Assembly (NCBI GenBank): GCA_900314535.1
Contig: OMVT01000015.1
Span: 1 to 50,054, forward strand
Direction: 5' to 3'
DNA length: 50,054 nt
From: an uncultured Olsenella sp.
GTDB taxonomy: Bacteria > Actinomycetota > Coriobacteriia > Coriobacteriales > Atopobiaceae
A program made the position numbers and the translations under genes. Below the pieces are notes generated by a model. That model made no database searches. It worked only from the letters and a program-made list of their open reading frames with translations, and was not told the DNA's origin. Shown here in pieces: positions 26,121-34,868 of the stretch. Numbering within the stretch: the first letter of the stretch is position 1; every line of letters starts with the position of its first letter.

Positions 26121-26157
26121 GCTAGCGAGGCGCGCTGAGCGCGCTTAAGGAGTGAAT

Positions 26158-27489
26158 ATGGGAAAGCCGATCGTCGCTGTCGTAGGGCGCCCGAATGTGG
26201 GCAAGTCGACCCTCGTCAACCGCATCGCGATCAAGCGCGATGCAATCGTCCATGAGTCCCGCGGCGTCACGCGCGACCGTTCCTATCATGAGGCGGACTG
26301 GTCTGGCCGTGACTTCGTGCTCGTCGATACCGGCGGCATCGAATCCGTGAAGTCGAAGGACGTGTTCGCGCCAGGCATCCGCGAGCAGGCGCTCACGGCC
26401 TGCGAAGAGGCCGATGCCATTGTCTTCGTCGTCGACGCCACGACGGGCGTGACAGACGAGGATGAGGAAGTGGCGAAGATCCTGCGCAGGAGCGACAAGC
26501 CGGTCTTCCTGGTCTGCAACAAGTGCGACAACCCGGCAAACGAGCCGGACCTCTGGGAATTCTATTCCTTGGGCGTCGGAGAGCCGAGGCCTCTTTCTGC
26601 CTCGCACGGCATCGGCACAGGAGATCTCCTCGACGATATCATCGCCGTGTTCCCGGAAGATGACGGGACAGGGACTGAGGAGATCGACGATGGGACCCTC
26701 AAGATCGCTCTGATCGGCCGCCCGAATGTCGGCAAGTCCTCCATCACGAACGACCTCATCGGCAAGAAGCGCTCCATCGTCTCCGATGTGGCAGGAACCA
26801 CCCGCGACGCAATCGATACGGTCATCGAGCGCGAGGGCAGGAAGTACCGTCTCATCGATACGGCCGGCATGCGCAAGCGCAACCTCGTGCATGAGGATGT
26901 CGAGTACTACTCCTATGTCCGTGGCCTTCAGGCCATCGACCGTGCCGATGTGGCCCTTCTCGTCGTCGACGCGGCGGAAGGCGTGACGGAGCAGGACCAG
27001 AAGGTCGCCGAGATGGCAATCGATCGCGGCTGCGCCATCGCTGTCCTTCTCAACAAGTGGGACCTCATGAAGGACGACCATGCAAGGGACGAAGCGCTCC
27101 GCACCATCCAGCAGCGCCTTGCCTTCATGCCTTGGGCACCCTACCTCAGGGTCTCTGCCAAGACCGGCCGCTCGATCGACAAGATCTTGGCACTTGCCGA
27201 CAAGGTGCAGGAAGCCCGCACGATCCATATCCCGACCTCGAAGCTCAACAGCCTCATGGAGCGCCTGCGCGAGACCGGCTATACCGTCGTCCACAAGAAC
27301 CAGCGCCTCAAGGTCAACTACGTCACCCAGACCGGCTACCAGCCGCCGGTCTTCACCCTGTTCTGCAACAGCCCTGAGCTCGTGAACGACAACTACCGCC
27401 GCTTCATCGAGAACCGCCTGCGCGATGAGTTCGAGCTCGAAGGAACGCCGATTCGCCTGAACTTCAGAAGGAAGGAAGCGCAGAAATGA
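26158..27489 (+). CDS. der: GTPase Der (EngA), ribosome assembly
   Basis: Double-GTPase essential for 50S maturation. First G domain: GRPNVGKSTLVNR, then DTGG; second G domain: GRPNVGKSSITND, DTAGMRKR and NKWD. The C-terminal KH-like domain has SLMERLRE and VFTLFCNSPELV. Start at ATG 26158, because AAGGAG lies five bases upstream; GTG 26152 in frame would add two residues. A short GC hairpin (GCGCGC / GCGCGC) is just upstream. 443 residues. Confidence 0.97.
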   Translation: MGKPIVAVVGRPNVGKSTLVNRIAIKRDAIVHESRGVTRDRSYHEADWSGRDFVLVDTGGIESVKSKDVFAPGIREQALTACEEADAIVFVVDATTGVTDEDEEVAKILRRSDKPVFLVCNKCDNPANEPDLWEFYSLGVGEPRPLSASHGIGTGDLLDDIIAVFPEDDGTGTEEIDDGTLKIALIGRPNVGKSSITNDLIGKKRSIVSDVAGTTRDAIDTVIEREGRKYRLIDTAGMRKRNLVHEDVEYYSYVRGLQAIDRADVALLVVDAAEGVTEQDQKVAEMAIDRGCAIAVLLNKWDLMKDDHARDEALRTIQQRLAFMPWAPYLRVSAKTGRSIDKILALADKVQEARTIHIPTSKLNSLMERLRETGYTVVHKNQRLKVNYVTQTGYQPPVFTLFCNSPELVNDNYRRFIENRLRDEFELEGTPIRLNFRRKEAQK

Positions 27490-28163
27490 TAGATGCCGGA
27501 GGATACTGTCTGCTCCTCGTTGCGGCCGTTGTCACCTACTTCGTCTGCGGCATCCCGTTCGGCCTCCTCATCGCTTCGAAGGAGGGTCATATCGACGTGA
27601 GGAAGGTCGGGTCGGGCAATATCGGCACGACGAATGTCGCACGTTCGGTCGGAGCCAAGGCAGGAGGGCTCACGCTCCTGCTCGATGCGCTCAAGGGATT
27701 CCTTTCGACCTTCATCTGGCAGAAGGTATTCTGCATGGCGGTCTTTGCAGGCAATGCCTCCATGGTGGCGCCGACAGGGGAGTTCGGATGGATGGCATCC
27801 ATCATCTTCCTTGCCGCCATCTGCGGACATGTCTTTTCGCCCTATATCCATTTCCATGGAGGCAAGGGCATCGCTGTCGGCTTCGGTGCAGCGCTTGGCT
27901 ATATTCCGGCAGTCGCTTTGGGACTCCTTGTCGTCTTCGTCGCCTTTGCGGTGCCTTCCCGCTATGTGTCGCTCGGCTCGAGCATGGCAGCCGTGTCGCT
28001 TCCGATCTGGGGAGCGGTCTTCGGCTATGCGCCAGCCACGATCTGCCCGCTTGTCATAATCACCGCGATCGTCGTATGGGCACATCGCGCGAACATCAAG
28101 AAGCTCGTCCACGGCGAGGAGCGCAAGTTCTCGTTCCATCATGAGAGCAAGGGCTCGAAATGA
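27486..28163 (+). CDS. plsY: Glycerol-3-phosphate acyltransferase PlsY
   Basis: Membrane enzyme that acylates glycerol-3-phosphate from acyl-phosphate, giving lysophosphatidic acid for the PlsC domain encoded upstream. Motif 1 SGNIGTTNVAR, motif 2 GHVFSPYIHFHGGKGIAVGFG and motif 3 HRANIKKLVHGEE are present (motif 2 split as GHVFSPYIHF and HGGKGIAVGFG). Five to six hydrophobic helices. Overlaps der by four bases and gpsA by four bases, so the phospholipid entry enzymes are coupled. 225 residues. Confidence 0.96.
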   Translation: MIDAGGYCLLLVAAVVTYFVCGIPFGLLIASKEGHIDVRKVGSGNIGTTNVARSVGAKAGGLTLLLDALKGFLSTFIWQKVFCMAVFAGNASMVAPTGEFGWMASIIFLAAICGHVFSPYIHFHGGKGIAVGFGAALGYIPAVALGLLVVFVAFAVPSRYVSLGSSMAAVSLPIWGAVFGYAPATICPLVIITAIVVWAHRANIKKLVHGEERKFSFHHESKGSK

Positions 28164-29161
28164 AGGTCGCGGTCATAGGCCTCGGCTCCTGGGGCACGGC
28201 AGCCGCAGGCCTTGTCTCGCTCCATGCTGATGAGGTCATGGGCTGGGCACACTCGGAGGCAGTCGCCTCTGGCATCGAGCGCGAGCACAGGAACCCGCGC
28301 TATCTCACGGGCTATGTGCTGCCGGAGAATGTCCATGCGACGACCGATCTTTCTGCATGCGTGAAGGATGCAGATGCGGCTCTTGTCGTCGTGCCTTCAT
28401 CGCATCTGGCGCATGTCTCATCCGAGCTTGCCCACCTCATCTCTTCAGAGCTTCCGCTCCTTGTCCTCACGAAGGGCATGGAGGAAGCGACGGGCAGGCT
28501 CATGACGGAAGTCGTGGGAGATGCCGTGGGGCATCCGGAGCGCATTGCCTGCCTCTCGGGCCCGAACCACGCAGAAGAGATCTGCCTCGGCAAGGTATCT
28601 GCTGCGGTCATCGCCTCTGCCAATCCTGATTGTGCCGCCTTCTTCCAGAAGCTCATGGTCTCGCCGAACTTCCGTGCCTATGTATCGGACGATCTTGTCG
28701 GCGTCGAAGTGTGCGGTGCCGTCAAGAATGTGATCGCTATCGCCTGCGGCTGCGCCGTCGGGCTCGATGCCGGCGACAACACCCTTGCTGTCCTCATGAC
28801 ACGAGGGCTTGCAGAGATCAGCCGCATCGTGGCAGCGCTCGGCGGAAATCCGCTCACCTGCATGGGTCTTGCCGGCATGGGCGACCTTGTCGCGACCTGC
28901 ACCTCCGAGCATTCGAGGAACCGGACCTTCGGCGAAGGGTTCGTAGCCGGCGAGAGCTTGGAAGCCTATGAGGCACGCACCCACATGGTCGTCGAGGGTG
29001 CCAGAGCTGCAAAGAGCGTCTGGAAGCTCTGTTGTGAAAAGGGTATCGAGGCACCCATAACAGGAGCCGTTCACGCTATCCTGTATGAAGGAACACCAGT
29101 AGATGCAGCCATTGCAACCCTTCTGGGGAGAAGTCCCCGTGTGGAGTTCTACGGGCTGTAG
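28160..29161 (+). CDS. gpsA: NAD(P)-dependent glycerol-3-phosphate dehydrogenase
   Basis: Reduces dihydroxyacetone phosphate to sn-glycerol-3-phosphate for PlsY. N-terminal VIGLGSWGTAAA is the nucleotide-binding GxGxxG. CLSGPNHAEEI, the catalytic lysine in CGAVKNVIAIACG, then LMTRGLAEISRI and MGLAGMGDLVATCTS are signatures. 333 residues. It starts inside the plsY stop (ATGA), an arrangement that matches supply and use of glycerol-3-phosphate. Confidence 0.97.
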   Translation: MKVAVIGLGSWGTAAAGLVSLHADEVMGWAHSEAVASGIEREHRNPRYLTGYVLPENVHATTDLSACVKDADAALVVVPSSHLAHVSSELAHLISSELPLLVLTKGMEEATGRLMTEVVGDAVGHPERIACLSGPNHAEEICLGKVSAAVIASANPDCAAFFQKLMVSPNFRAYVSDDLVGVEVCGAVKNVIAIACGCAVGLDAGDNTLAVLMTRGLAEISRIVAALGGNPLTCMGLAGMGDLVATCTSEHSRNRTFGEGFVAGESLEAYEARTHMVVEGARAAKSVWKLCCEKGIEAPITGAVHAILYEGTPVDAAIATLLGRSPRVEFYGL

Positions 29162-29181
29162 CGCAAGAGAATAGGGGCGGC

Positions 29182-29859
29182 ATGCTCGACGAGATCGGAA
29201 TCGCTCCGTCTATCCTTTCGGCAGATCTGATGGATCTGGGCCATGAGGTGAAGACGGTGGCTGGGGCTCGCTATATCCATTTCGATGTGATGGATGGCTC
29301 CTTCGTGCCTGAAATCTCCTATGGGCATCCGGTTCTGAGAGCCCTCAAGAAGACGACGGATATCCCCGTAGATGTCCACCTCATGATCTCGAACCCCGAT
29401 GAGGAGGTTGCCTCCTATCTCGAGGCAGGCGCCGACATGGTCTCATTCCATGTGGAGTGCGCAAAGCATGCGCAGCGCATTGTCGATGAGATCCACGCCG
29501 CAGGAAAGCTTGCAGGCATCGCCCTCAATCCGGGCACCTCTGCCTATGCGCTCGATGCGCTTCTGCCGACGGTCGATATGGTGCTCGTGATGTCGGTGAA
29601 CCCAGGATTTGGCGGGCAGAAGTTCATCCCTGAGACGCCCGAGAAGATCCGTACCATCCTGCGTCTTGCCGAAGCCCATGGCGCACACCCTCTGATCGAG
29701 GTCGACGGCGGCATCTCGAAAGGGACCGCAGGGCTGGTCGCGTCTGCAGGCGCACGCCTGCTCGTGGCCGGGTCTGCCGTCTTCAAGGCAGAAGACCGCC
29801 ACAAAGCAATGGCAGAGATTGCCCAGGCTGCGCAAGCCGGGCTTGGCAGGAAAGCGTAA
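29182..29859 (+). CDS. rpe: Ribulose-phosphate 3-epimerase
   Basis: Interconverts ribulose 5-phosphate and xylulose 5-phosphate in the pentose phosphate pathway. TIM barrel with IAPSILSADLMDLG, HFDVMDGSFVPEISYG, VDVHLMISNPD, SFHVECAKH, MSVNPGFGGQKF and IEVDGGIS; these contain the metal-binding His/Asp pairs. 225 residues. ATG at 29182, with GGGGCGG upstream. It lies 20 bases after gpsA. Confidence 0.96.
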   Translation: MLDEIGIAPSILSADLMDLGHEVKTVAGARYIHFDVMDGSFVPEISYGHPVLRALKKTTDIPVDVHLMISNPDEEVASYLEAGADMVSFHVECAKHAQRIVDEIHAAGKLAGIALNPGTSAYALDALLPTVDMVLVMSVNPGFGGQKFIPETPEKIRTILRLAEAHGAHPLIEVDGGISKGTAGLVASAGARLLVAGSAVFKAEDRHKAMAEIAQAAQAGLGRKA

Positions 29860-29873
29860 AGCGGCGTATACCC

Positions 29874-31037
29874 ATGGATTCATACGTATATCTGGATTAT
29901 GCAGCCTCGGCGCCGATGGTGCCTGAGGCAAAGGCGGCAGAGGCTGCCTATGCTGAGGCACCTTATGCCGGCGCCAACCCCAACTCGCTCCATACGCTCG
30001 GACGCGAGGCAGCCATGGCTCTCGAAGGGGCCAGGCGTGAGATTGCAAAGGCGCTTGGCGGCGGCTTCCGCCCCGGCGAGATCGTCTTCACGTCGGGCGG
30101 CACGGAATCGAACAATCTTGCCCTCTACGGTATCGCCGAGGGTGCCCGTGCATGCGACCGGAAGCGTACGCGTGTCGTCGTCTCTGCCATAGAGCATGGC
30201 TCGGAGCTCGATGTCGTGCCTGCACTCAAGGACCGTGGATTTCAGGTCACGCTCGTGCGCCCGGGACGCGATGGCAGGATTGCACCGGAGGAGCTCGAGC
30301 GTGCTATGGGTCCTGACTGCGCCCTCGTCTCCGTCATGTCGGCGAACAATGAGACCGGCGTCATCCAGCCTGTTGCCGAGCTTGCAGAGATCGCCCACAA
30401 GGCCGGTGCCCTCATGCATACGGACGCTGTGCAGGCATTCGGACGCATACCGCTTGCTATCGACACGTGCGATGCGGTGAGCATCGCTGCCCACAAGATC
30501 GGCGGCCCTGTCGGTATCGGCGCTCTGGCCCTGCGCATGAGGTGCCCGTTCCGTCCCCAGAACTTCGGTGGCGGCCAGGAGGCGGGAAAGCGGCCAGGCA
30601 CGCAGGATGTAAGGGGAGCGCTCGCCTTTGCAGCTGCTGCAAAGGCACAGACCGACCATCTGGCGGAGCGCAGGAGTGCCTGCGCTGCCAAGGCAAACAG
30701 GCTCTTCCAGAAGATCTGCGCTCCCGGAACTGGCATCCAGCCGACGACCACGGCTCAGATCGACGATACGAGGCTTCCGGGCATGATGAGCATCTACGTG
30801 CCAGGGCTCGACTCCGAGACCCTGATCTTGAAGCTCGACCAGAAAGGCTTCGAGGTATCGGCAGGATCTGCCTGCTCCTCGGGTTCGCTCGATCCTTCCC
30901 ATGTGCTCTCTGCCATGGGCATAGCAAGAAACGATGCATTGGGTGCGCTCAGGATCTCGTTCGACGAGCGCGTATCCGATGAAGACCTTGACCGCTTTGC
31001 CGATGCCCTCATCGGCATTGTGGCTGCAAACAACTAG
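29874..31037 (+). CDS. Cysteine desulfurase (NifS/IscS family)
   Basis: PLP enzyme that takes sulfur from cysteine for Fe-S clusters or tRNA thiolation. YLDYAASAPM at the N-terminus, TSGGTESNNLAL, the PLP lysine K208 in AAHKIGGP, and the persulfide cysteine C334 in SAGSACSSGS (group I loop). 387 residues. There is no iscU, trmU or thiI next to it in the window, so the sulfur acceptor is not indicated. The ribosome binding site is weak (AAAGCGG). Fourteen bases after rpe. Confidence 0.94.
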   Translation: MDSYVYLDYAASAPMVPEAKAAEAAYAEAPYAGANPNSLHTLGREAAMALEGARREIAKALGGGFRPGEIVFTSGGTESNNLALYGIAEGARACDRKRTRVVVSAIEHGSELDVVPALKDRGFQVTLVRPGRDGRIAPEELERAMGPDCALVSVMSANNETGVIQPVAELAEIAHKAGALMHTDAVQAFGRIPLAIDTCDAVSIAAHKIGGPVGIGALALRMRCPFRPQNFGGGQEAGKRPGTQDVRGALAFAAAAKAQTDHLAERRSACAAKANRLFQKICAPGTGIQPTTTAQIDDTRLPGMMSIYVPGLDSETLILKLDQKGFEVSAGSACSSGSLDPSHVLSAMGIARNDALGALRISFDERVSDEDLDRFADALIGIVAANN

Positions 31038-31061
31038 TGGATGAAGGAAAGGCGAGAATCC

Positions 31062-31781
31062 ATGAATGAGGCACAAGCGCTGGTACGTCTGCAGGAGATC
31101 GATCTTTCGCTCATCAGGTACGACGGGGAGATCAGGAAGCTTCCGCAGCTCAAGAAGCTCGCAGCCATCAAGCAGGCCCAGAAGAAGCTTGCGCAGGACA
31201 TGACAAAGATCGTGGGCCAGCGCAAGGATGCCGAGCTCGAGCTCAAAGACAACGAGGACATGACGGAGCGCCTGAAGCAGCATGAGGAGGAGGTCAAGGC
31301 CGAAGCGAACGAGGACGGCCATACGCCGCGCGAGCTTCAGGATTTCGAGAACCAGCTCACGATGCTTGCAAAGCGTCGCGAGAAGTATGAGTTCACGCAT
31401 GAAGGCCTGAAGCAGAATCTGCAGAAGATGCTCGATGCCGAGGCGCATGCCGGCGAGCTCAAGATTCGCCTCGACGAGGAGACCGAGAACCAGACCCGTG
31501 CCTATCAGGATGTGACGGCAGGCATCAGGGAGTCCGTGAAGGAGCTCACAGAGGAGCGCAAGCGCGTCCTTTCCCATATCTCGCCCGAGATGCAGAAGAA
31601 GTACAGCGAGACTTCGACGCGCTTCGGCGGCCTGGCCGTGGAGACGCTCCATGGGAACAAGCCTTCGATCTGCCGCGTCGCGCTCCAGCCGTCCGATTTC
31701 GGCGACATCGCCCGCAAGGGCCAGATCTGCGAGTGCCCGTACTGCCACCGCATCCTGGTGACCGGTACCGAGGAGGAATAG
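31062..31781 (+). CDS. Coiled-coil protein with degenerate C4 zinc-ribbon end
   Basis: 239 residues. Residues ~1-170 form a long antiparallel-type coiled coil rich in Lys/Glu (LVRLQEIDLSLIRYDGEI at the start; HTPRELQDFENQL in the middle). The C-terminus resembles the zinc-ribbon family once called DUF164: AVETLHGNKPSICRVALQP then KGQICECPYCHRILV. The second knuckle CPYC is intact, but the first is CRVA rather than CxxC, so metal binding is probably weakened or different. ATG at 31062 is favoured over 31041 because AAAGG lies about ten bases before it. Its function is unknown; the family is widespread in Actinomycetota. Confidence 0.82.
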   Translation: MNEAQALVRLQEIDLSLIRYDGEIRKLPQLKKLAAIKQAQKKLAQDMTKIVGQRKDAELELKDNEDMTERLKQHEEEVKAEANEDGHTPRELQDFENQLTMLAKRREKYEFTHEGLKQNLQKMLDAEAHAGELKIRLDEETENQTRAYQDVTAGIRESVKELTEERKRVLSHISPEMQKKYSETSTRFGGLAVETLHGNKPSICRVALQPSDFGDIARKGQICECPYCHRILVTGTEEE

Positions 31782-32975
31782 ATGGCAGAGGAGAAGGTGC
31801 CGCATGTCCTGCTGCATGTCACGGGCTGCATCGCGGCCTACAAGGCAGCAGAGGTCCTGAGGCTTCTCCAGAAGGCCGGCTGCGAAGTCCATGTGGCCAT
31901 GACAGAAGGCGCTTCCCGCTTCGTCGGCAAGGCGACATTCGAAGGTCTCACGCGCTATCCCGTGCTCGAGGACCTCTTCGACTTTGCGCCTACGGCAATC
32001 CCTCACATCGACAGCGCCGAGTGGGCGGATCTCCAGCTTGTCTGCCCCTGCACCGCGAATGTGCTGGCAAAGATTGCCCATGGGATGGCAGACGATGCGG
32101 TGACCTCGAGCATCCTTGCTGCGACATCTCCTGTGCTCGTGGCACCGGCCATGAACGTGCATATGTGGCGCAATCCCGCGACGCAGGAGAATGTGGCGCT
32201 GGCACGGAAGCACGGCATCAAGGTCATGGCTCCCTCGTCGGGCCGTCTTGCCTGTGGCGACATCGGCGAAGGCAAGCTTCCTCCTGTCGAGGAGATCGCC
32301 GAGGCGGCGCTCATGGTCCTGAAGAGGACTGACGGGCTTTCCGGCAAGCGCATCCTCATCACGGCAGGGCCGACGCATGAGGCGATAGACCCGGTCCGCT
32401 ATATCGCGAACGCCTCTTCGGGCAAGATGGGCTACGCGCTTGCTGCCGAGGCAGCCCGCCGCGGAGCCGAGGTCACGCTCGTTTCGGGACCGGTGAGCCT
32501 TCCTTGTCCTTACGGCGTGGAGCGTGTGAGCGTCACGAGCGCCGAGGAGATGCATGACGCAGCTCTTGCTGCGTGGAAGGATGCCGACATCGCTATCTGT
32601 GCCGCTGCCGTCTCCGACTATACGCCTGCAGCTCCGAGCAGCCACAAGCTCAAGAAGGGGCAGGAGCAGCTCGATTCGATTGCCCTTGTGGAGACGAAGG
32701 ATATCCTCAGGGTTCTGGGCGCCACGAAGGGAGACCGGATCGTCTGCGGCTTTGCAGCTGAGACCGGCGATGCAGAGCGCTATGGGCGCGAGAAGCTCGA
32801 ACGAAAGCGCGCCAGCATGATCGTTGCAAACGATGTCTCGCGTGCGGATTCTGCCTTCGGGTCGGATACGGACAAGGTCTCCTTCATCCTGCCTGGCAGG
32901 ACGATCGAGCTCCCGGTGCTTCCGAAGACGGAGGTTGCCGCGAAGATCCTGGATCAGCTGCAGGAGCTTCTCTAG
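31782..32975 (+). CDS. coaBC: Bifunctional phosphopantothenoylcysteine decarboxylase/synthetase
   Basis: Two steps of coenzyme A synthesis. CoaC half: HVTGCIAAYKAAEVLR, PATANVLAKIAHGMADD-like segment here as CPCTANVLAKIAHGMADD, and the active-site APAMNVHMW. CoaB half: LITAGPTHEAIDPVRYIANASSG (split: LITAGPTHEAIDP, VRYIANASSGKMG), then AAAVSDYTP and CGFAAETGD, with the ND motif in IVANDVSR. 397 residues, directly after the stop of the previous gene. It is followed by a terminator. Confidence 0.97.
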   Translation: MAEEKVPHVLLHVTGCIAAYKAAEVLRLLQKAGCEVHVAMTEGASRFVGKATFEGLTRYPVLEDLFDFAPTAIPHIDSAEWADLQLVCPCTANVLAKIAHGMADDAVTSSILAATSPVLVAPAMNVHMWRNPATQENVALARKHGIKVMAPSSGRLACGDIGEGKLPPVEEIAEAALMVLKRTDGLSGKRILITAGPTHEAIDPVRYIANASSGKMGYALAAEAARRGAEVTLVSGPVSLPCPYGVERVSVTSAEEMHDAALAAWKDADIAICAAAVSDYTPAAPSSHKLKKGQEQLDSIALVETKDILRVLGATKGDRIVCGFAAETGDAERYGREKLERKRASMIVANDVSRADSAFGSDTDKVSFILPGRTIELPVLPKTEVAAKILDQLQELL

Positions 32976-32989
32976 GAATGAACGAGAGA

Positions 32990-33011
32990 GGGCCTCGCCA
33001 GAGGCCCTTTT
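32990..33011 (+). terminator. Intrinsic terminator after coaBC
   Basis: Seven-base GC-rich stem GGGCCTC / GAGGCCC with loop GCCA and four T, 15 bases after the coaBC stop and 22 bases before the next start codon. Confidence 0.82.
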
Positions 33012-33032
33012 CATGAAGAGGGATGGAACGTT

Positions 33033-34853
33033 TTGGCAATACTCATCGGATGCGAGCACCTGTCCCAGGAATGGCCGGGCAAGCAGGTGCTCAAGGATGT
33101 GACAATCGGCATCAATGCCGGCGAGCGCATCGGCATTGTCGGCAGGAACGGCGACGGCAAGTCGACGCTCCTGGATCTCATTGCGGGCAGGATCGAGCCA
33201 GACGACGGCACGATCGTGCGCCGCGGCAACATCACGGTCGGCTATCTCGGACAGTCAGACGAGCTCGACGACGAAGATACGGTCGGGCACAGCGTCGTCG
33301 GCGATATGCCGGAATATGAGTGGGCATCGGATCCGAAGATCCGCTCCATCATCGATGAGCTTCTCGTCGGCGTCGACTGGAATGCAAGGATCGGCGACCT
33401 TTCCGGAGGACAGCGCAGGAGGTGCGACCTTGCCCGCCTTCTTGTCGGCGACTGGGATGTCATGCTCATGGACGAGCCGACGAACCATCTCGATATGCAT
33501 GCCATCACCTGGCTGGCCGAGCATCTGAAGAGAAGGTGGCCCGAAGGCACGGGAGCCCTCCTCGTCGTGACGCACGACAGGTGGTTCCTCGATGAGGTCT
33601 GCGAGCACATGTGGGAAGTCCATGACGGCACGATCGATCCTTTCGAGGGCGGCTATTCTGCCTACATCCAGCAGCGTGTCGAGCGCGAGCGCATGGCGCA
33701 GGCATCGGAAGACAGAAGGCAGAACATTCTGCGCAAGGAGCTCAACTGGCTTGCCCATGGAGCCAAGGCACGCTCGTCGAAGCCGAAGTTCCGCATCAAG
33801 GAGGCAGAGGCCCTGATCGCAAACGACCCCCCGCTGAGGAACACGGTCGAGCTCAAGAGGCTTGCCGTCTCGCGTCTTGGCAAGCTCGTCATCGAGATGA
33901 AGAATGTCACCGCCGGCTACGGCGATACGCCGGTGATCCAGGACCTCACCTGGCTCATCGGACCGGGCGACCGCTACGGCATCCTCGGCGAGAACGGCGC
34001 CGGCAAGTCGACGCTTCTCAAGGTCATGTGCGGGCGCATGAAGCCGAGCCGTGGCTATGTGAAGATCGGAAAGTCGGTCCGTTTCGGCATCCTCTCCCAG
34101 AACCTCGACGAGCTCCACAAGAAGGATGACTGGCGTGTCGAGGAGCTTCTTGCCACCTACAAGAAGTACTATGTCGTCGACGGCAAGCCGCAGAGTCCCG
34201 AGCAGCTGCTCGAACGCCTTGGCTTTGCACGCCGCGAGTTCCCGACCTTCATCAAGGACCTCTCAGGCGGCCAGCTCCGCCGTCTCGCTATCATGTGCGT
34301 GCTGCTCGATGAGCCGAACGTGCTCGTGCTCGACGAGCCTGGCAACGACCTCGATACGGACATGCTTGCTGTCCTCGAAGACCTGCTCGATACGTGGCCA
34401 GGAACGCTCCTTCTTGTCTCCCATGACCGCTACCTCATGGAGCGTGTGACAGATGACCAGTTCGCCCTCATCGACGGCCATCTCCGCCATGTCCCGGGCG
34501 GTACCGATGAATACCTTCGTCTTCTGAATGCAGCCACACAAAACAGGAATGCCCAGGCACCCTCTTCTGAAACTACAATGTCAGATGGCAGCCAGGCACA
34601 GGAGAGCCCGTCTGAGCCTGCACTCTCGAATGCAGAGCGCCGCGAGCTCAGGAAGCGCTTCGACGCTGTGGCACGAAAGCTCGAAAAGAGGCAGGCAGAG
34701 CCTGACCGCATCCGCAAGGAGATGGACGAGGCAGATCCTACGGACTATGAGCACCTCATGGAGCTCCAGAACGAGCTTGCCGCTGCCGAGAAGGAAATAT
34801 CGGATCTCGAAGACGAGTGGCTGGAGCTCTCCGACACGCTCGGCATCGAGTAG
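33033..34853 (+). CDS. ABC-F family ATPase, second paralogue
   Basis: 606-residue twin ATPase without membrane segments. First NBD: GRNGDGKST (37-45), [26 protein letters not shown]. Second [39 protein letters not shown] (GND in place of TNH). The linker has KELNWLAHGAKARSSKPKFR, as in Uup-type members; this piece is KELNWLAHGAKARSSK. The C-terminal coiled coil ends in [15 protein letters not shown], which shares the block LEDEWLELS with the ABC-F protein at 17798. TTG start at 33033, with GGAUGG-like GGGATGG upstream. Confidence 0.92.
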   Translation: MAILIGCEHLSQEWPGKQVLKDVTIGINAGERIGIVGRNGDGKSTLLDLIAGRIEPDDGTIVRRGNITVGYLGQSDELDDEDTVGHSVVGDMPEYEWASDPKIRSIIDELLVGVDWNARIGDLSGGQRRRCDLARLLVGDWDVMLMDEPTNHLDMHAITWLAEHLKRRWPEGTGALLVVTHDRWFLDEVCEHMWEVHDGTIDPFEGGYSAYIQQRVERERMAQASEDRRQNILRKELNWLAHGAKARSSKPKFRIKEAEALIANDPPLRNTVELKRLAVSRLGKLVIEMKNVTAGYGDTPVIQDLTWLIGPGDRYGILGENGAGKSTLLKVMCGRMKPSRGYVKIGKSVRFGILSQNLDELHKKDDWRVEELLATYKKYYVVDGKPQSPEQLLERLGFARREFPTFIKDLSGGQLRRLAIMCVLLDEPNVLVLDEPGNDLDTDMLAVLEDLLDTWPGTLLLVSHDRYLMERVTDDQFALIDGHLRHVPGGTDEYLRLLNAATQNRNAQAPSSETTMSDGSQAQESPSEPALSNAERRELRKRFDAVARKLEKRQAEPDRIRKEMDEADPTDYEHLMELQNELAAAEKEISDLEDEWLELSDTLGIE

Positions 34854-34868
34854 CTTACGGGAGTGCGG

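Noticed and set aside
29880..33059. Minus-strand open frame of more than 1000 codons opposite the cysteine desulfurase, zinc-ribbon and coaBC genes
   Set aside because: It mirrors three well-identified plus-strand genes, has no family motifs and a His/Arg/Cys-rich composition typical of antisense frames in GC-rich DNA.
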